7,158 nucleotides of DNA from Anaerolineales bacterium (GTDB lineage: Bacteria; Chloroflexota; Anaerolineae; Anaerolineales; Villigracilaceae). A program made the position numbers and the translations under genes. Where the stretch lies: contig JAICQC010000246.1 of assembly GCA_025938055.1 (NCBI GenBank), positions 1 to 7,158 on the forward strand. The letters run 5' to 3'. Positions 6,445 through 7,158 of this stretch are shown one piece after another. Each line of letters starts with the position of its first letter. Position 1 is the stretch's first letter. The notes beneath the pieces were generated by a model that saw only the letters and a program-made list of their open reading frames with translations, was not told the origin of the DNA and did not search any database.

Positions 6445-7122
6445 CTAGGGGTTTTCGCGCAGGACGTATCCTACTCCACGGACCGTATGAATGAGGCGAG
6501 GTTCATCCTCACCCTCCAGCTTCTGACGCAGGTAGCGGATATACACTTCAAGGACGTTGCTCTCACCACCAAAATCATATCCCCACACACGGTCGAAAAT
6601 CACTTCACGAGTGAGCACCTGTTTGGGGTGCCGCAGGAAGAGTTCGAGCAATTCATATTCTTTTGCAGTCAGCGAAATCTGGCGGTTGCCGCGCGAGGCT
6701 TGCCGTGAGCCGGTATCCAGCGTCAGGTCGGCAAATTTCAGTACAGGAACGCGCTCCGGCTGTGTCCGGCGCAGGAGGGCGCGTACGCGCGCCAGCAGCT
6801 CATCCAGATTGAACGGCTTGATCATGTAGTCGTCGGCACCGGCGTCCAAACCCTGGATGCGGTCCTGCACCGTATCTTTGGCAGTTAACATTAAGATAGG
6901 GATCGAGCCGCCCGTTCTCAGGCGATGGCAGACCTCCAAGCCATCCATGCCGGGCAACATCCAATCCAGGATGACAAGATCAGGAGTATGGTCACGTGCC
7001 AGGATCAACCCCATGCGGCCATCGGTCGCTGTATCCACTGTGTAGCCTTCATAAGCGAGGCCGCGCTGAAGCAGTTTCAAAATTTGCTGATCGTCTTCGA
7101 TAATCAAAATACGCTCATTCAT
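6445..7122 (-). CDS. OmpR/PhoB-family response regulator
   Basis: This is a 225-residue DNA-binding regulator, first gene of a two-gene operon with the histidine kinase. The receiver domain (about 3-115) has the acidic pocket IIEDD (Asp10, Asp11), phospho-acceptor Asp53 in [13 protein letters not shown], the switch Thr80 in LMLTAKD and Lys102 in DDYMIKPF. The winged-helix C-terminal domain (about 127-223) contains [30 protein letters not shown], a recognition-helix region around [14 protein letters not shown], and the closing wing [11 protein letters not shown]. The ATG at 7122 is chosen because GGAGGGAG stands eight bases before it and family members begin with this short lead into the first strand; a TTG further up (7152) would place the ribosome site inside the gene. 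Targets are unknown; no tandem direct-repeat regulator boxes are evident in the short upstream piece available. Confidence 0.95.
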   Translation of the reverse strand: MNERILIIEDDQQILKLLQRGLAYEGYTVDTATDGRMGLILARDHTPDLVILDWMLPGMDGLEVCHRLRTGGSIPILMLTAKDTVQDRIQGLDAGADDYMIKPFNLDELLARVRALLRRTQPERVPVLKFADLTLDTGSRQASRGNRQISLTAKEYELLELFLRHPKQVLTREVIFDRVWGYDFGGESNVLEVYIRYLRQKLEGEDEPRLIHTVRGVGYVLRENP

Positions 7123-7130
7123 ATGATTTG

Positions 7131-7138
7131 CTCCCTCC
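7131..7138 (-). promoter_or_regulatory. Ribosome binding site of the response regulator
   Basis: On the minus strand this reads GGAGGGAG, eight bases before the ATG at 7122. It decides the start codon against the upstream in-frame TTG. Confidence 0.75.
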
Positions 7139-7158
7139 AAAATATACCACAACTTGCG

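Noticed and set aside
7141..7149. Extended -10-like TGGTATATT on the minus strand upstream of the response regulator
   Set aside because: Transcription would begin within the ribosome binding site, and no -35 box can be seen before the window edge.
7123..7152. TTG at 7152 as the response-regulator start
   Set aside because: It would put the clear GGAGGGAG ribosome site inside the gene and add ten residues before the normal receiver-domain start.

Overview
The window looks like chromosomal DNA of a free-living bacterium of moderate GC content. My best guess is the Chloroflexota, near the Anaerolineae. That guess rests on the style of the two SPFH-like proteins at the left end, the look of the membrane protein/transglycosylase pair, and a Gram-positive-type (GAAC-N4-GTTC) LexA-like box. 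It is an inference, since no rRNA or other phylogenetic marker is present. I see no tRNA, rRNA, CRISPR array, insertion sequence or phage gene.

Layout. (1) Positions 1-3183, plus strand, form a tight three-gene run. First comes the 3' part of a gene whose product resembles the end of an SPFH/Band 7 domain. It overlaps by ATGA a 536-residue two-pass membrane protein that also looks SPFH-related. Six bases later a well-conserved pseudouridine-5'-phosphate glycosidase (psuG) begins. (2) Positions 3184-3304 hold a near-consensus promoter (TTGACT-17-TATAAT). Its spacer carries a palindrome, TAGAACA-TG-TGTTCTA, that matches the Bacillus-type SOS box. A very strong ribosome binding site follows, inside a small hairpin. 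(3) Positions 3305-4045 encode an unrecognised four-helix membrane protein with a Pro/Gln/Ser-rich tail. (4) After a 105-base gap containing a hairpin, positions 4151-4936 encode a membrane-anchored SLT-type lytic transglycosylase, closed by a clear intrinsic terminator. (5) On the minus strand, converging on that terminator, lie an OmpR-type response regulator (7122-6445) and its sensor histidine kinase (6417-5041).

How they may work together. The left operon suggests a membrane-platform function (two SPFH-like partners) with a nucleoside-salvage enzyme at its end. The middle pair acts at the envelope: the first gene appears to be under DNA-damage-type control, and the second cuts peptidoglycan. 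The two-component pair is a complete sensor/regulator unit whose signal and targets cannot be read from this window. The most interesting signal is the SOS-like operator embedded in the promoter of the unknown membrane protein.
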